From: Hsuehochloa calcarea
Taxonomy: Eukaryota; Streptophyta; Magnoliopsida; Poales; Poaceae
Direction of reading: 5' to 3'
DNA: 64,000 nt
Assembly (NCBI GenBank): GCA_036346395.1
Contig: CM070609.1
Location: 46,138,777 to 46,202,776, forward strand
The stretch's first letter is position 1; every line of letters begins with the position of its first letter. Below, piece by piece: positions 36,954 to 47,399 of the stretch. The notes under the pieces are model-generated. The model worked only from the letters and a program-made list of their open reading frames with translations, did not search any database and was not told where the DNA came from. The position numbers and the translations under genes were made by a program.

Positions 36954-36966
36954 AAGGGGGGTAGAA
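36954..36966 (+). other. Element D polypurine tract
   Basis: AAGGGGGGTAGAA ends directly at the 3' LTR start (TGTAATACTC at 36967). Confidence 0.85.
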
Positions 36967-39302
36967 TGTAATACTCTGAAAAATAATATTAATATTAATT
37001 AAAGCGGCTTAAGGGTCGGAGTGTAATTAAATTAATTAGTTAAAGAATTAAGGGCTTGTGCGTAATTAAAGAATTTAGTATTCGTGGAAAATAGAATTTT
37101 CGGAATTTTTATGAGCTATATAAATAGATCTTGGATTTTAGAAAACCCTAGTTTTCCTTTTCTTTCAAAGCGCAAACGCTGCCGCTTTTTCCGACCAACC
37201 TCAAGGTCGCTGTGGATCGCTGTAGTCGCCGCCACGAGCGCTGCGGCCGCCGCCTTGCGTCTTGCATTCTTTGTGGCCGAGCGACCAAGTGTTCTTCTTG
37301 CAGAGTCGCTTCTCCACCGGCTACCGACGCCGGCAGTCTTGTGGCGCTGGTCGCCGAATTACCGCAAAGGCGCTTCTTTCGCCCCGCGGCGCAGCCAAGC
37401 CGGGCCGATCGTCAGGCGCCGCCATCTGCGTGTCCAGCTGCTGTGCGTTGTTGCCGCGTGAGCCAAAGTCGCCATTGCTTGTGGTCTCGCTTCTTTGTGT
37501 CGATCAAGATCCGCCGAGCCGTCTTCGCCGCTTGATCCTCGCTGCGCGTGGAAGCCAACGCCCGAGCCGAGCCCTTATCGCGTGGAGGTTTGCTAGTTTT
37601 AAATTCATGTTCTCCTCTGGTTTGCTAGACGCTGTTAATTAGAGATTATAATTTAGATTAATTAGAGTGGATTCTTTAATTTGTAGACGAGATGCCGATT
37701 AATGAATTTGGTTAACCTGCTGTCCGTTGTACGATTTATTCGGGTATCGTAATGGCGAATTTTGGAAATCACATCTACTAGTTAATTGTAGATAATTTCG
37801 ATATCTTTCTATAGCATATTTTATCACGTCAATCGGACGAGTATAATTAGAGTTATGTTTTTCGAAAGGCCGCTGTTTTTAGGGTTATCGTCTTTCGGCG
37901 CTGTTTTGGTAGACTGTAGATTAAAAATAATAAATAGCCTAATTAGAGTTTTTGATCTACATGAAAGTTGTATATAATTGTCCAATGGTTCTGTAGAATC
38001 TGAGAACGCGAATTTTGGTTGGATAGAACAAAAGTTATGAATTTAGTAAGACTGCTGTTCCGAAGCGGACAGACCGACTTTCTGGGCTAAATACGGAGGG
38101 TTAGATGATTTAATTAGAAGATGGTGTAATCTAAGAAAATGTGGATAATTTTATAAAGAATCCAGAATGGGGTGGTTTGTTGTGATCGGACTTTCGAGTC
38201 AAAAGTTACGTTCGTTTTAGTATCAAGACAGCTACGGGTAACTTTTCGGTACCGAAGTAACGTGGTATATTTGGGGACGTGTAGGAGCGATGTATATTGA
38301 TTGTTATTCTTATGATGCTGTAGCTTGTATTGAGATGTGTGTATTTAATGTAGGAGAGGCGTCGTACTTGTTGCCATCTGCTAGCCAAATTGTGCGTCGC
38401 AACTAGTAAAGGCAAGTGCATGGTAGACAGCGATCAATGATGATCACTGTGATTCTTTATCTTCTATTACCATTATTGTTGTGCTTTTATTTTGTTTAAT
38501 TGCAAACAAGGGATTGGTATGTTTATATCTTTGTTGACAATCATGATGAAAAGTTGGATATGATGTTTATGATGGAGTTTGCATTTTTCATACATAAGCA
38601 TCTTTGCATATGAGCAGGTGATCATGAATGATCACAACTCCACGGGAGTGGAGGAGGTCCCCGATCCTTATGGAGGAACGGGCTTGAGAGTGAATGTTGT
38701 CGCGAGCATTCACTCATGCTATACCGGTATACGCGAAAGAAGTGCATGTGGACATGTAGAATAGAGTTGCATTCATAAATGAGATTAATGACTGAGAATA
38801 TTAATGAAAGTGCCTGTGATGATAATGAAGTTATTGATTGCTGTTGATTTATTATTATCGTTGTATATCGATGTGTTTGCTGAGTCGTGGACTCACCCTT
38901 GCTCTATTGTTGTCTTTAGGTGATCTTCGAGGATGCCGTAACTGAGAGCGAGTAGAGCACATGGACCACTTATGATCATTTACTATCATAATCTTTTCAT
39001 TCACAATTGGATTACTCTTGGACATGTTAGTTATTGAATAATGTTTAGGACAATGTTTGGACTAGACTATTTGCTTTATTAATTTGGATTCATTGGTTGA
39101 TGCTATTTTGGATTATTTACCTGGTTATAATTCACATTGCTTATTTATTGTCGTTTGATCCATAATTATGCATTGCTCTATTGTAGTCCATTGAGTTGAT
39201 TATCATTGTTGTCTTGCTGTAATTATATAGTGTGTCGATATTTGTTAGTGTAAAGGGTAGTGTGGTGGCATTCTAGGCTCAGTGTTGGGCTGGGGTGTTA
39301 CA
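36967..39302 (+). repeat. Element D 3' LTR (2336 bp)
   Basis: An uninterrupted LTR from TGTAATACTCTGAAAAATAA to GGCTGGGGTGTTACA. It contains a TATA box at 37116-37127. It provides the intact reference for the E insertion site (near 38556) and for many CTG sites that read differently in the 5' copy. Confidence 0.93.
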
Positions 39303-40787
39303 TTTCACCCAGTAGATTAAAAGTTATGACTGTTTTACTACGTGCTGGTCTGTCTGCCAGAATTGCTGGGTATAGTCGGTTGCACCTAGGTTTTGATCTA
39401 GTTAGAGTCAGAATCAGGTCGGCTACCCAACTAGGTTTATGAATATAATTGCACCATGTTTCCAGGATGATAAAAATCACTTTATTTGGATCAGTGGTTT
39501 AAAAGTTAGAGCCTTTTCTTTCGGGCTGTTTCAATTCAGGCGCATCGCAATTATAGTTTTTCATTGGATGATTAGACCTCTGTATTGGCCGAATTAGAGT
39601 TTACCATCAACTAGAGTTTTGTAGCCAGTTAAGTTAACAAAATCTGGGCACTGGTTTCGTGTCGTTTCGAGTTCCAGATATTTAAATATGCTTTTTCTCG
39701 TACCGCTGCTCATAAGGGTGAAATCGCGTAATAGTTTATTTTCAATTTGGGTTTATGCGTATATTGAATAGTCGGGGTTATTGTAGAACATCGGTAGCGT
39801 GTTTTATCGTTGTTCTTATTTTGAAACATGCTTGTGTAGGCGGTGAGACATCCCGTGTGGGAACACCCTCGCTGCTCGCTAACGAGTCACTACGCAAAAG
39901 GCAAATCTCGTATGCATAATGATATGTTGTTTACATGAATGTTTTGTGCCTTGTTCATGATGTTGATATACTGCAAGTACCTTGTATACTATGTTTGATG
40001 CAAAAATGTGATGTGTGAGTGAATGATTATACTTGTTCGTACTTGTAGATGAATGTCATGTGTTTCTTTTCAATTATGAGTACTATTCAATATTACCATG
40101 GGATCACATCATGACATGCATAAATTACATTTGTAAGACCCATCAATTCCAGTATGGGCACTTGAAAGTCCCATCAATTCCAGAATGGGTACATGAGTCC
40201 ACCATTCCAATGTGGGCCACGTTGGACGGTCGTTTGAAACGTTCTTCATACGATTACTTTAAGTGAACACCGACGGGTGTTTCACTCGCTATACCAGTAT
40301 ATGCTGCAATATGTCCAATTCCTTCAATGCATCATTCCACTTCATCCATTCATAAATTCGTTTCTAGTAAATGTTCAAATGATGATTGTGATATATTGTT
40401 CATGGAATGTTTGATTGTTACTTACAGTTACTTGCTGAGTCTTTGGCTCATTCTTGCTTTGTTGTTTTATTTAGGTAAATGACAAGGAAGAATGACCTTG
40501 TGGAGGGTAGTTCATCACGATGCACTCACTACCATAAACCAAACATTTTGAGGACTTTTACTGTCGTTAATTATGACTTGTGATGTATTGTAATAAGCCA
40601 GTTTGGTCATAACTACCTTATCTCTCAGAATTGTTTATTTCTATTCCATTGATTAAACCTGATGATGAATTCTTGTTTCCGTATAATCTTTCTACTTGAT
40701 TAACCTGGTCATGTGTTTTGATGTTATTCTTCTAAAGAGTAGTGGTTGTAGGTGACATCTTGACTTCCTTATAGTCAGGGTGTTATA
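39303..40787 (+). repeat. Element C 3' LTR, right piece
   Basis: It continues the LTR interrupted at 18656, beginning with the duplicated TTTCA and matching 12132-13647. It ends GGGTGTTATA, then GTGCT (40788-40792), the target duplication of C. Confidence 0.9.
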
Positions 40788-40792
40788 GTGCT

Positions 40793-40920
40793 GCCATGTG
40801 GAGAGGCGTACATATCCTGGGCTTTGACCTCGCCACGCTTACAAGGTCTTATTAGGCCAAAAACGGTGACGCGGCACCTTATTTCAATGTCTCTGACTAA
40901 CTCCTAACGTGGTTGTCACA
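40793..40920 (-). repeat. Element F1 3' LTR, right piece
   Basis: It matches 45059-45186. It completes the LTR left at 11451 and ends (plus strand) GGTTGTCACA at 40920, where the coding-strand LTR would begin TGTGACAACC. Confidence 0.88.
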
Positions 40921-42728
40921 GGTCGTGGGCCTGGTCGTAGGATTGGTCGTAGAACTTGAGACCTGGTCGTAGATCTGGTAGCCTGGTCGTAGGACTGGTC
41001 ATAGAGCTTGAGACCTGGTCGTAGATCTAGCAGATCTGGTCGTAGAGCTTGCAGATCACAGAGAACTGGTCGTAGACGGTTTGGATCCTCTCCATCATTC
41101 CTAAGTAATAGAAGATCATAATTTTTAGGTAGCATACCATTCTGCATAGATAAATTATTAGCACCTAGAAACGAGCTCACCTCATAATTTAAGTGACGTG
41201 CACAAGCTCTTTTCATAGGACCGTGTAGTTTAGCAACCGGATCAGGAGGATTTTGTGTAGTGCGTGTATCCGAAGGAGTGATGTCCTCATCATCCTCCCC
41301 CTCTTGAATTGGAGTCGTCCTCGACTCAAGGTCATCTTCTTCCCCCACGTATGGCTTCAAATCTGAAATGTTAAATGCGGGGCTAACCCTAAAATCTGCG
41401 GGTAGTTCCAATTGATAAGCATTGTCATTGATCTTCTTAATTATTTTAAATGGTCCATCAGCTCTAGGCATCAACTTTGATTTTTTTAATTCTGGAAATC
41501 TATCCTTTCTCAAATGCACCCAAACTAAATCACCTAGTTCAAATTTTATTTCTTTTCTACCTTTACTTCCAACAACCCTATACTTTTCAGTCATACGCTC
41601 TATATTCTCTTTAGTTGTTTCATGCAACTTAAGAACAAATTCAGCACGCTTCTTAGCATCTAAATTAATTTTTTCAGAGGTAGGCAAAGGCAACAACTTA
41701 ATCTTCTTACCCCTATGTGATAATGAGTAGGTATTAGCTCTACCATGGTGCAAAACGTCATTATCATACATCCAATGCCTACCGAGCAACAAAGAGCATG
41801 CTTACATAGGCACTACATCAAAGTCGGTACTATCCTTGTAATTACCAGCTGAAAATTGTACTATCACAACTTTGTTTACCATTAACTTACCACACGAATT
41901 GAACCATTGGATGTAGTAGGTACATGGGTCTGGCTGTGTGGCCAAGCTAAGCTTCTCGATCATCTCGGAACTTGCAAGGTTATTACAGCTCCCTCCATCA
42001 ATGATTACTCTGCAGTCTCTCTCCTTCACGAGAAATCGGGTTTGAAACAAGTTGTGCCGTTGATTTTTCTCCGCTATCTCCACTTGTGCGCTCAGCACTC
42101 GTTGCGCAACAAGGCTCACATGATTCCCGGTGTCAACAGCAGCTACTTGTTCCTCTACACCATCAGTATCACTGTCTATCTCGTCTCCTCTACCTGCAAT
42201 GTTAGCTGCAAGTACATATTCATCCTCAATATCACTAGCACTTACATAACCACCATGTTCGGTGACAAGATATGCTCGCTGACTTGGGCAGTCCCTCATG
42301 ACGTGGCCCATTCCCTTGCAACGGTAGCAAACAATCCCAGTCGTACGGCCCGTGGAAGCAACCGAAGAAGAACTCTTGGCTAGGGCCTGCACACTAGTAG
42401 ATTTGCTTACCTCGGGTGCATGTAATGGTGTCAGAGGTGCTGCTGAACGTGCCCTACTCGTGGAGGGGGCAGCAGACCATGTAGCTGAAGGTGGGAATGT
42501 TTTAACTTGCCCCAGCGTTGATCTTAGTGTTGACGTGCTTCCAAAGTTATTCCTTGGCCTCTGCTGTCGTCCCTGCAATTCTTTTTCTGCAACACATGCA
42601 AGGTGGAACAATCTAGGAACACTATCATATTCTTTGTAATCAACTATGTCCTGAATTTCACGTCTTAATCCTCCATAAAAACGTGCCATTGCAGCCTCTT
42701 CAACCTCAATAATATCACAACGCAACAT
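40884..42728 (-). pseudogene. F1 gag C-terminus, protease and integrase C-terminus in one frame, one internal stop
   Basis: From 42728 leftward one frame runs to 40884 with a single stop (TAA, 41804-41802). It gives the gag core (FYGGLRREIQDIVDYKEY), a CCHC knuckle (CYRCKGMGHVMRDC), and an aspartic protease with IIDGGSCNNLAS (Asp-Gly-Gly rather than Asp-Ser/Thr-Gly). The last protease block is LLLGRHWMYDNDVLHHGR. At LLPLPTSEKINLD the sequence passes straight into an integrase C-terminus (FELGDLVWVHLRKDRFP, NDNAYQLELP, FNISDLKPYVGEE). RT, RNase H and the integrase core are absent. The tail has LRP/YDQ repeats and its last 13 codons or so lie in the 3' LTR. The stop is consistent with a C-to-T change of a Gln codon. 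Confidence 0.85.
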
Positions 42729-43441
42729 ACTAATTTATAGCTCCTGATAATATTCTTCTATGGATCTATTGCCTTGATTTAAGGCTGCAGTTTCTTACGC
42801 AAGTCACATTTAAAAGAAGGTGGAACAAATCTGTTACGCATAGCAACCTTTAAAGCATCCCAAGTAGTAGGCGCTAATCCATCATTGCATACCCTATTCC
42901 ACTAAATGATGGCAAAGTTTTTAAATTCACTTGTGGCTTGCCTAACTCTATGCACTTCAGGAACTAAGTGAGCATTAAATTTATGTTCTACCGTCATCTC
43001 CCAATCTAGGTATATTTCGGCATCATAAGCACCCGCAAAAGATGGTACAGTGAACTTGACTTTAGCATATGGATCATCATTAACACGTGTATTATGTTGC
43101 TGAAAGTCATTACCTCTCATACCTTGACGGTTGAAGTTCAACCGGCTCCGTTGTTCTGAATCAAAGGCGTCGTGGTTTCACATCTCATTATCATTGTCAA
43201 TCTCATGGTTATGGACTGCACCTTGAGGATCCACACGCCCATTGTTCTGTGGTGGATTGGCCAAACCATCAATGCGTGTATTGAGCATTGCAATGCTTTC
43301 ATTGAATTGTTGTAGTGTAGCATTTGTTTCCGCAAACTTCCTATCAATGTCGTCATTAACAGCATGACGGTGCTCATCCAACACCCTCGTGAGCTCTTCC
43401 CTCAAAACACACTCTTGCGCCTCCAATTCCTCACCTGCCAT
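42729..43441 (-). pseudogene. F1 gag N-terminal part
   Basis: It starts at 43441 with MAGEELEAQECVLREELTRV, a Glu-rich helical N-terminus running to about residue 60 (FAETNATLQQFNESIAMLNT). A frameshift near 43180-43140 leads to RQGMRGNDFQQHN, then AKVKFTVPSFAGAYDAEIYL and EVHRVRQATSEFKNFAII, followed by a stop near 42906. The core continues to join the frame starting at 42728. Its order parallels the gag fragment G at 11.0-10.3 kb. Confidence 0.78.
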
Positions 43442-44655
43442 GGTTAGTAGGAGACAAAAGACAACATAAAGATATTATCCCTATCAACTACTAGGTGGTG
43501 GAAGGTGGAAACACAAACACTCTCAAGCGTCTTACCAAGCTCTTATGGATTTCTTACCAATTGCGGCAGGTGGTATGATCAGAGAAGGTGGGATGTATGA
43601 CCGCAGCGGAGTCGAACTGTGAGTATCCAAATCTGAGGGCCGAAAGTAGGTGGAGCTCGGATAGGCAATGTTTAGTAGCAAGGAATAGCAATAATGCAAT
43701 CAGATTAGCAAAGCTGAATCAAAGTCAACGGTACTCATCACAGTTGCTGACCCAAACGCGTTCCTAGAACTAGCTCAAGCAAGCTGAAAAATAGAGTAGA
43801 TACAAGCACAATGGAACAAAATTCACAAAGCAACTTATTTCTCCTATGGGTGGTCGTGGACCAACTGTGGGTTGTCGTGGGCCACTTGAGCGTGGTCGTA
43901 GACCAACTGAGGGCGGTCGTGAGCTAACTACGAGTGGTCTCTCTCTCTCTTGCTTTTCTTCTTCTTCTTCTTCTTCTTCTTTTGACTGTAGAAACCCAAC
44001 CTAGGGTTCCTCTTTTTTTTGCGAGACCTTGACTCACAACTCTTCAAAACCCTCTTCTGGGTCTAGGGATATATAGGTCACAAACTTTTTCCGGAGAGCA
44101 GGGATATAAAGGTAATAAAAAGATACTCTCTCTCTCTCTCTCTCTCTCTCTCGAACTTTGGCTAGGTGGTTGAAAGGGTAGGTGGTCGAATCCGACTGGT
44201 GATCTAACACGAGGTGGTTGAACTCGAGTAGGTGGTCGAATCCGAGTGGGTGGTCGAATCCGACTGGGTGGTCGAACCCGAGGAGGTGGTCATATCCGAC
44301 CAGGTGGTCGAACACGTGGAGGTGGTCGTATGGGGAGGGGGTCTCACAATCTCGGCTATACCAAACAAATCAAAGGATGTAACTAAGGGCAGGCCGAGAT
44401 ACACATAGACCAAAACAGCGAAGACTCGACGCTAAAAACTAGATTACGACGACTAGACCAGCAACAAAGATACCGACAATGGACTCGAATTCAACAACGC
44501 AAAAGCTGAAAACACAATTGCGAAAGGCACAAAGAGGTTTGGACAGCGGAAAAACTAAGATCTAAAACTTTTTGTGGGGCAATTTTCTGGACTCTAGATG
44601 ATGGAACACAACTATCAAAAGGGGATAAACAAGATTACCTAACGGGCAACCTGAT
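43442..44655 (-). other. F1 5' leader with GGTGGTCG repeats and microsatellites
   Basis: No coding is seen. It contains a short TTC run (about 43958-43982), a TC run (44126-44154), GGTCGT-type repeats at 43850-43940 and an 18-20-base degenerate array at 44164-44335. The rightmost part (near 44500-44655) leads to the primer site. A matching leader in F2 (45796-47385) confirms it belongs to the family. Confidence 0.65.
44164..44335 (-). repeat. Degenerate GGTGGTCGAATCCGA tandem array
   Basis: About eight or nine units of GGTGGTCGAATCCGANTG with variable ends, read on the plus strand. Related GGTCGTAG units occur at 40921-41085, so similar repeats lie near both ends of F1. Confidence 0.75.
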
Positions 44656-44667
44656 GCTCTGATACCA
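44656..44667 (-). other. Element F1 primer binding site
   Basis: Plus-strand GCTCTGATACCA reads TGGTATCAGAGC, a perfect initiator-tRNA-Met site, two bases from the LTR. Confidence 0.88.
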
Positions 44668-44669
44668 AT

Positions 44670-45186
44670 TGATGAGTAAACGGCGGCCCGATCTTTCGAT
44701 AGGTTCGATTTGTTTCGTCGTGAGGACGTTGACGCTTTGAGGCTTCCGACCCGCAGATCTTCACCTCGCAATTCGCTACACCCGCACAACTGTCGTTATC
44801 AACCACGCTCGCACACGATCGACCTTACCACGAGAGTTATGGTTCCTACAAGCAATCGAAGCAACTCATAAGAACAAGATAGATGCAATCTGAAATATAT
44901 TACGGATTTTGAATGAAGTTCACAAAGTGGGGTTTCTTAAACCGTAAACGGCGAAATTGCAAAGGCAAAATAATCTAAGAAAAAACCCAACCCTAAACTA
45001 TAGAGGCTGCTGCAATATATAGAGGGAGAACATGAGGAGGTCGACCAAGGGTTGTGCTGCCATGTGGAGAGGCGTACACATCCTAGGCTTTGACCTCGCC
45101 ACGCTTACAAGGTCTTATTAGGCCCAAAACGGTGATACATCACCTTATTTCAATGTCTCTGACTAACTCCCCACGTGGTCGTCACT
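44670..45186 (-). repeat. LTR shared by F1 (5') and F2 (3'), 517 bp
   Basis: It starts TGATGAGTAAACGGCGG and ends near GGTCGTCACT (plus strand). The primer site of F1 lies on its left and the 3' coding end of F2 on its right, so one LTR serves both units. A minus-strand TATA-like stretch lies at 45014-45021, with a CCCTAAAC telo-box-like site nearby (about 44990-44997). Confidence 0.85.
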
Positions 45187-45795
45187 ATTCGTGGGCCTGG
45201 TCGTAGGGTTGGTCGTAGAACTTGAGACATGGTCGTAGATCTGGTAGCCTGGTCGTAGGACTGGTTATAGAGCTTGAGACCTGGTCGTAGATCTGGCAGA
45301 TTTGGTCGTAGAGCTTGCAGATCACAGAGAACTGGTCGTAGACGGTTTGGATCCTCTCCATCATTCCTAAGTAATAGAAGATCACAATTTTTAGGTAGCA
45401 TACCATTCTGCATAGATAAATTATTAGCACCTAGAAACGAGCTCACCTCATAATTTAAGTGACGCACGAGCTCTTGTCATAGGACCTTGTAGTTTAGCAA
45501 CCGGATCTGGAGGATTTTGTGTAGTGCGTGTATCCGAAGGAGTGATGTCCTCATCAGGAGGGTCCTCCACCATGGCTTCAGCAAGTAGCCGAAGTTCGAG
45601 GTGCTCAACATGTGTGTGGAGCACCACGAGGTTGTCGTTGATCTGGTCCAAGGCATTGTGAACGCTCTCACCGAGCAAGTGCTCAAAGTGCCGCACGATC
45701 CCTCTCGTGCGAGGTGTGAGAGGACCTTCGCTCTCATGCTCCAAAGAGTGGTCATTATTGTTCTCACCATGTATAGATCTGTGTGACCCTGCCAC
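45150..45795 (-). pseudogene. F2 internally deleted gag-to-polyprotein-tail fusion
   Basis: From 45795 the frame reads MAGSHRSIHGENNNDHSLEH and a helical gag-like N-terminus (VRHFEHLLGESVHNALDQIN). At about residue 76 (EAMVEDPP) it passes into the polyprotein tail also seen in F1 (DEDITPSDTRTTQNPPDPVA). A frameshift after TRARA shifts the rest (HLNYEVSSFLGANNLSMQNG, 45467 to 45150) to another frame. Everything between the gag N-terminus and the tail is gone, so F2 is a more deleted relative of F1. Confidence 0.75.
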
Positions 45796-46790
45796 TGTTA
45801 GTAGAAAATAAAGAACAAATCACAGTGTATATGTCCCTATCAACTACTAAGTGCTAGAGGTTCAAAGGTCGCTCACACTCAAACTTATACCGAGTTCTTA
45901 CCAGTTCTTACCAAGCAAAACAGATAGTGACTGGCAACTAGTGTTGGTGTCTAACGCTCTCCGAACATTGACAAAGCGATTGCAAGCAAATGATACCTGT
46001 ACACTGGTAGAAAAGGGGAGCTAGGATAGGCTTCAATCTGGTAGCAAGGATTAGCAACAATCAAATCAGTAAATGCAAGTTAAAAAATTATTTAAAGTAC
46101 TAGTCAATGTTGTTGATTCTAGCCTAATCAAAGCTAGCTAATCAAAGCCTATCAAGAGAAGTGTAAGAACGCACACGCAAAGATTAATGTGACTTGATGT
46201 AAGCAGATAAAATTCTCACACCAACTGTAAGGAGAGATGCTAGCTAACTACTCAAACTTCTGTGTAGAGGCACAAGATTGTCCACACGATGTAGAATAAA
46301 AAAACAGTATAACGGTGCAATGTAAATAGCCCTCTAGTTTAAGTAATAATCAACGGCTAGTCTCAAAAGATGAAATAGCAAAGTTTTATATGACTTACAT
46401 ATGCTCGTTTTAAAGGTTCAACGAGACCTACAACTTTACAGTTCATGCAAATCCCAAATTCCGAAGGGAAGACCAAAAGAAACGGCAAAAACAAAAATAA
46501 AAAACTTGTGATGCGAATTTGGGGCCAAAGATGGCCAATTTTGAGGCCCTTGGAGGGTGATTGTCAGTAGCCAATCAATTTTTTGGATGCATCTCGTTGT
46601 TAGTTTTCCAGTGAGCTCAAGAACGTCGAAAACTGACACCGTATGAAAAGGTTATGCCCGTTTTACTGAAGGTGTCTCGGAAACGTAATTCTACTCGGAA
46701 TCGAAACTGACTCGGATTCAAAATTGAAACAGCTATACCTTTCAAATCCGTGGGTCAAGCTTGCTGAATTTTTTTCCTTCCTTTTTCCTG

Positions 46791-46835
<45 letters not shown>

Positions 46836-47385
46836 ATCTCTCTTTTTTTTTCAATCCCGACACCAACTAGGGTTTGCACAAGAGATCAATTCAGTTTGCA
46901 ATATGTCAAAACCGAACCCAACTCAAATTTGTTGCCACGGCAACGATTCACAGCAGCGGTAGGGCAATTTGTGTGCTCTGGTAGCCCGAAGGCAGAGGCG
47001 GCAGGGGATGTGGTTTCACAGCAGGGGAGATTGGGTGGCTACGTCAGCAAGATGATGAAGTCCTTGTGGCAAGGATCAAGATGAAAGGTGATTATGACCT
47101 GCGACAAAAAAAATCGAAGCACTATAGATGCAAAAAATAAAAACCCTAAAAGACCGATCAAGCGATGCGAAGGAAAACATGAGATGCAAACTAGACAATG
47201 ACCAACTAGATTCTAACTAGAACTAGAAATCAGCAACTAGACACGACGATGCAACCAAAAATTCAATGATGCAAATTACCGACAAGAAAATTGTAGGCAT
47301 AGATTGGTTTGGGCGGATGAACTAACCCTATTTTTTGTGGCTTTTGTGGACGGTAGGTAAAAGAAAAATCTCATCGATCAACATA
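45796..47385 (-). other. F2 5' leader, non-coding
   Basis: It resembles the F1 leader near its coding end (CCCTATCAACTACTA at about 45834; GCTAGGATAGGCTTC later). It holds a CT microsatellite of about 18 units (46797-46832). No coding is recognised. A GGTTATGCCCGTTTTACTG segment near 46651 recalls sequence inside the LTRs of C and D. Confidence 0.6.
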
Positions 47386-47397
47386 GCTCTGATACCA
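47386..47397 (-). other. Element F2 primer binding site
   Basis: Plus-strand GCTCTGATACCA (minus TGGTATCAGAGC), perfect, two bases from the LTR start at 47400. Confidence 0.85.
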
Positions 47398-47399
47398 CG

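Larger units (their letters stand above)
18657..39302 (+). mobile_element. Element D: Ty3/gypsy chromodomain retrotransposon, host of E
   Basis: A complete element with 5' LTR (18657-20241 and 31197-31931, split by E), primer site, gag, protease, RT, RNase H, integrase, chromodomain, purine tract and 3' LTR (36967-39302). TTTCA flanks it on both sides (18652-18656 and 39303-39307). The uninterrupted target reads CACGAATTTTCACC in the 5' LTR of C near 12120. Total span is 20,646 bases, of which about 9.7 kb is D itself. Coding is broken by frameshifts. Confidence 0.93.
11452..40787 (+). mobile_element. Element C: LTR retrotransposon without recognisable coding; host of D and E
   Basis: The 5' LTR (11452-13647), primer site, 4.3-kb interior, purine tract and a 3' LTR (17985-18656 plus 39308-40787) are all present. 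GTGCT occurs at 11447-11451 and again at 40788-40792, a clean 5-bp target duplication inside the LTR of F1. LTR ends (TGTAATACTC), primer site, leader and purine tract resemble those of D, but the interior shows no gag or pol. This is the build of a large non-autonomous LTR element. Without the nested 20.6-kb D it is about 8.7 kb. Confidence 0.88.
40788..45186 (-). mobile_element. Element F1: non-autonomous chromodomain-type gypsy element, minus strand
   Basis: In its own direction: 5' LTR (44670-45186), primer site (44656-44667), leader, gag, protease fused to integrase C-terminus, and 3' LTR (40920-40793 plus 11451-11064). The 3.7-kb interior lacks RT, RNase H and the integrase core. The coding frame runs into the 3' LTR. 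Protein style (CCHC knuckle CYRCKGMGHVMRDC, protease motif IIDGGSCNN) resembles CRM/Reina-type chromoviruses; non-autonomous partners are known for rice centromeric retrotransposons. That family assignment is inference. Confidence 0.82.

Noticed and set aside
41422..42639. Plus-strand frames of 95-158 codons
   Set aside because: They are antisense to the F1 polyprotein, whose domains (zinc knuckle, protease, integrase tail) are unmistakable on the minus strand.
44120..46840. CT/TC runs (44126-44154, 46797-46832) as evidence for separate promoters or genes
   Set aside because: They are simple repeats in the leaders of F1 and F2 and carry no independent signal.
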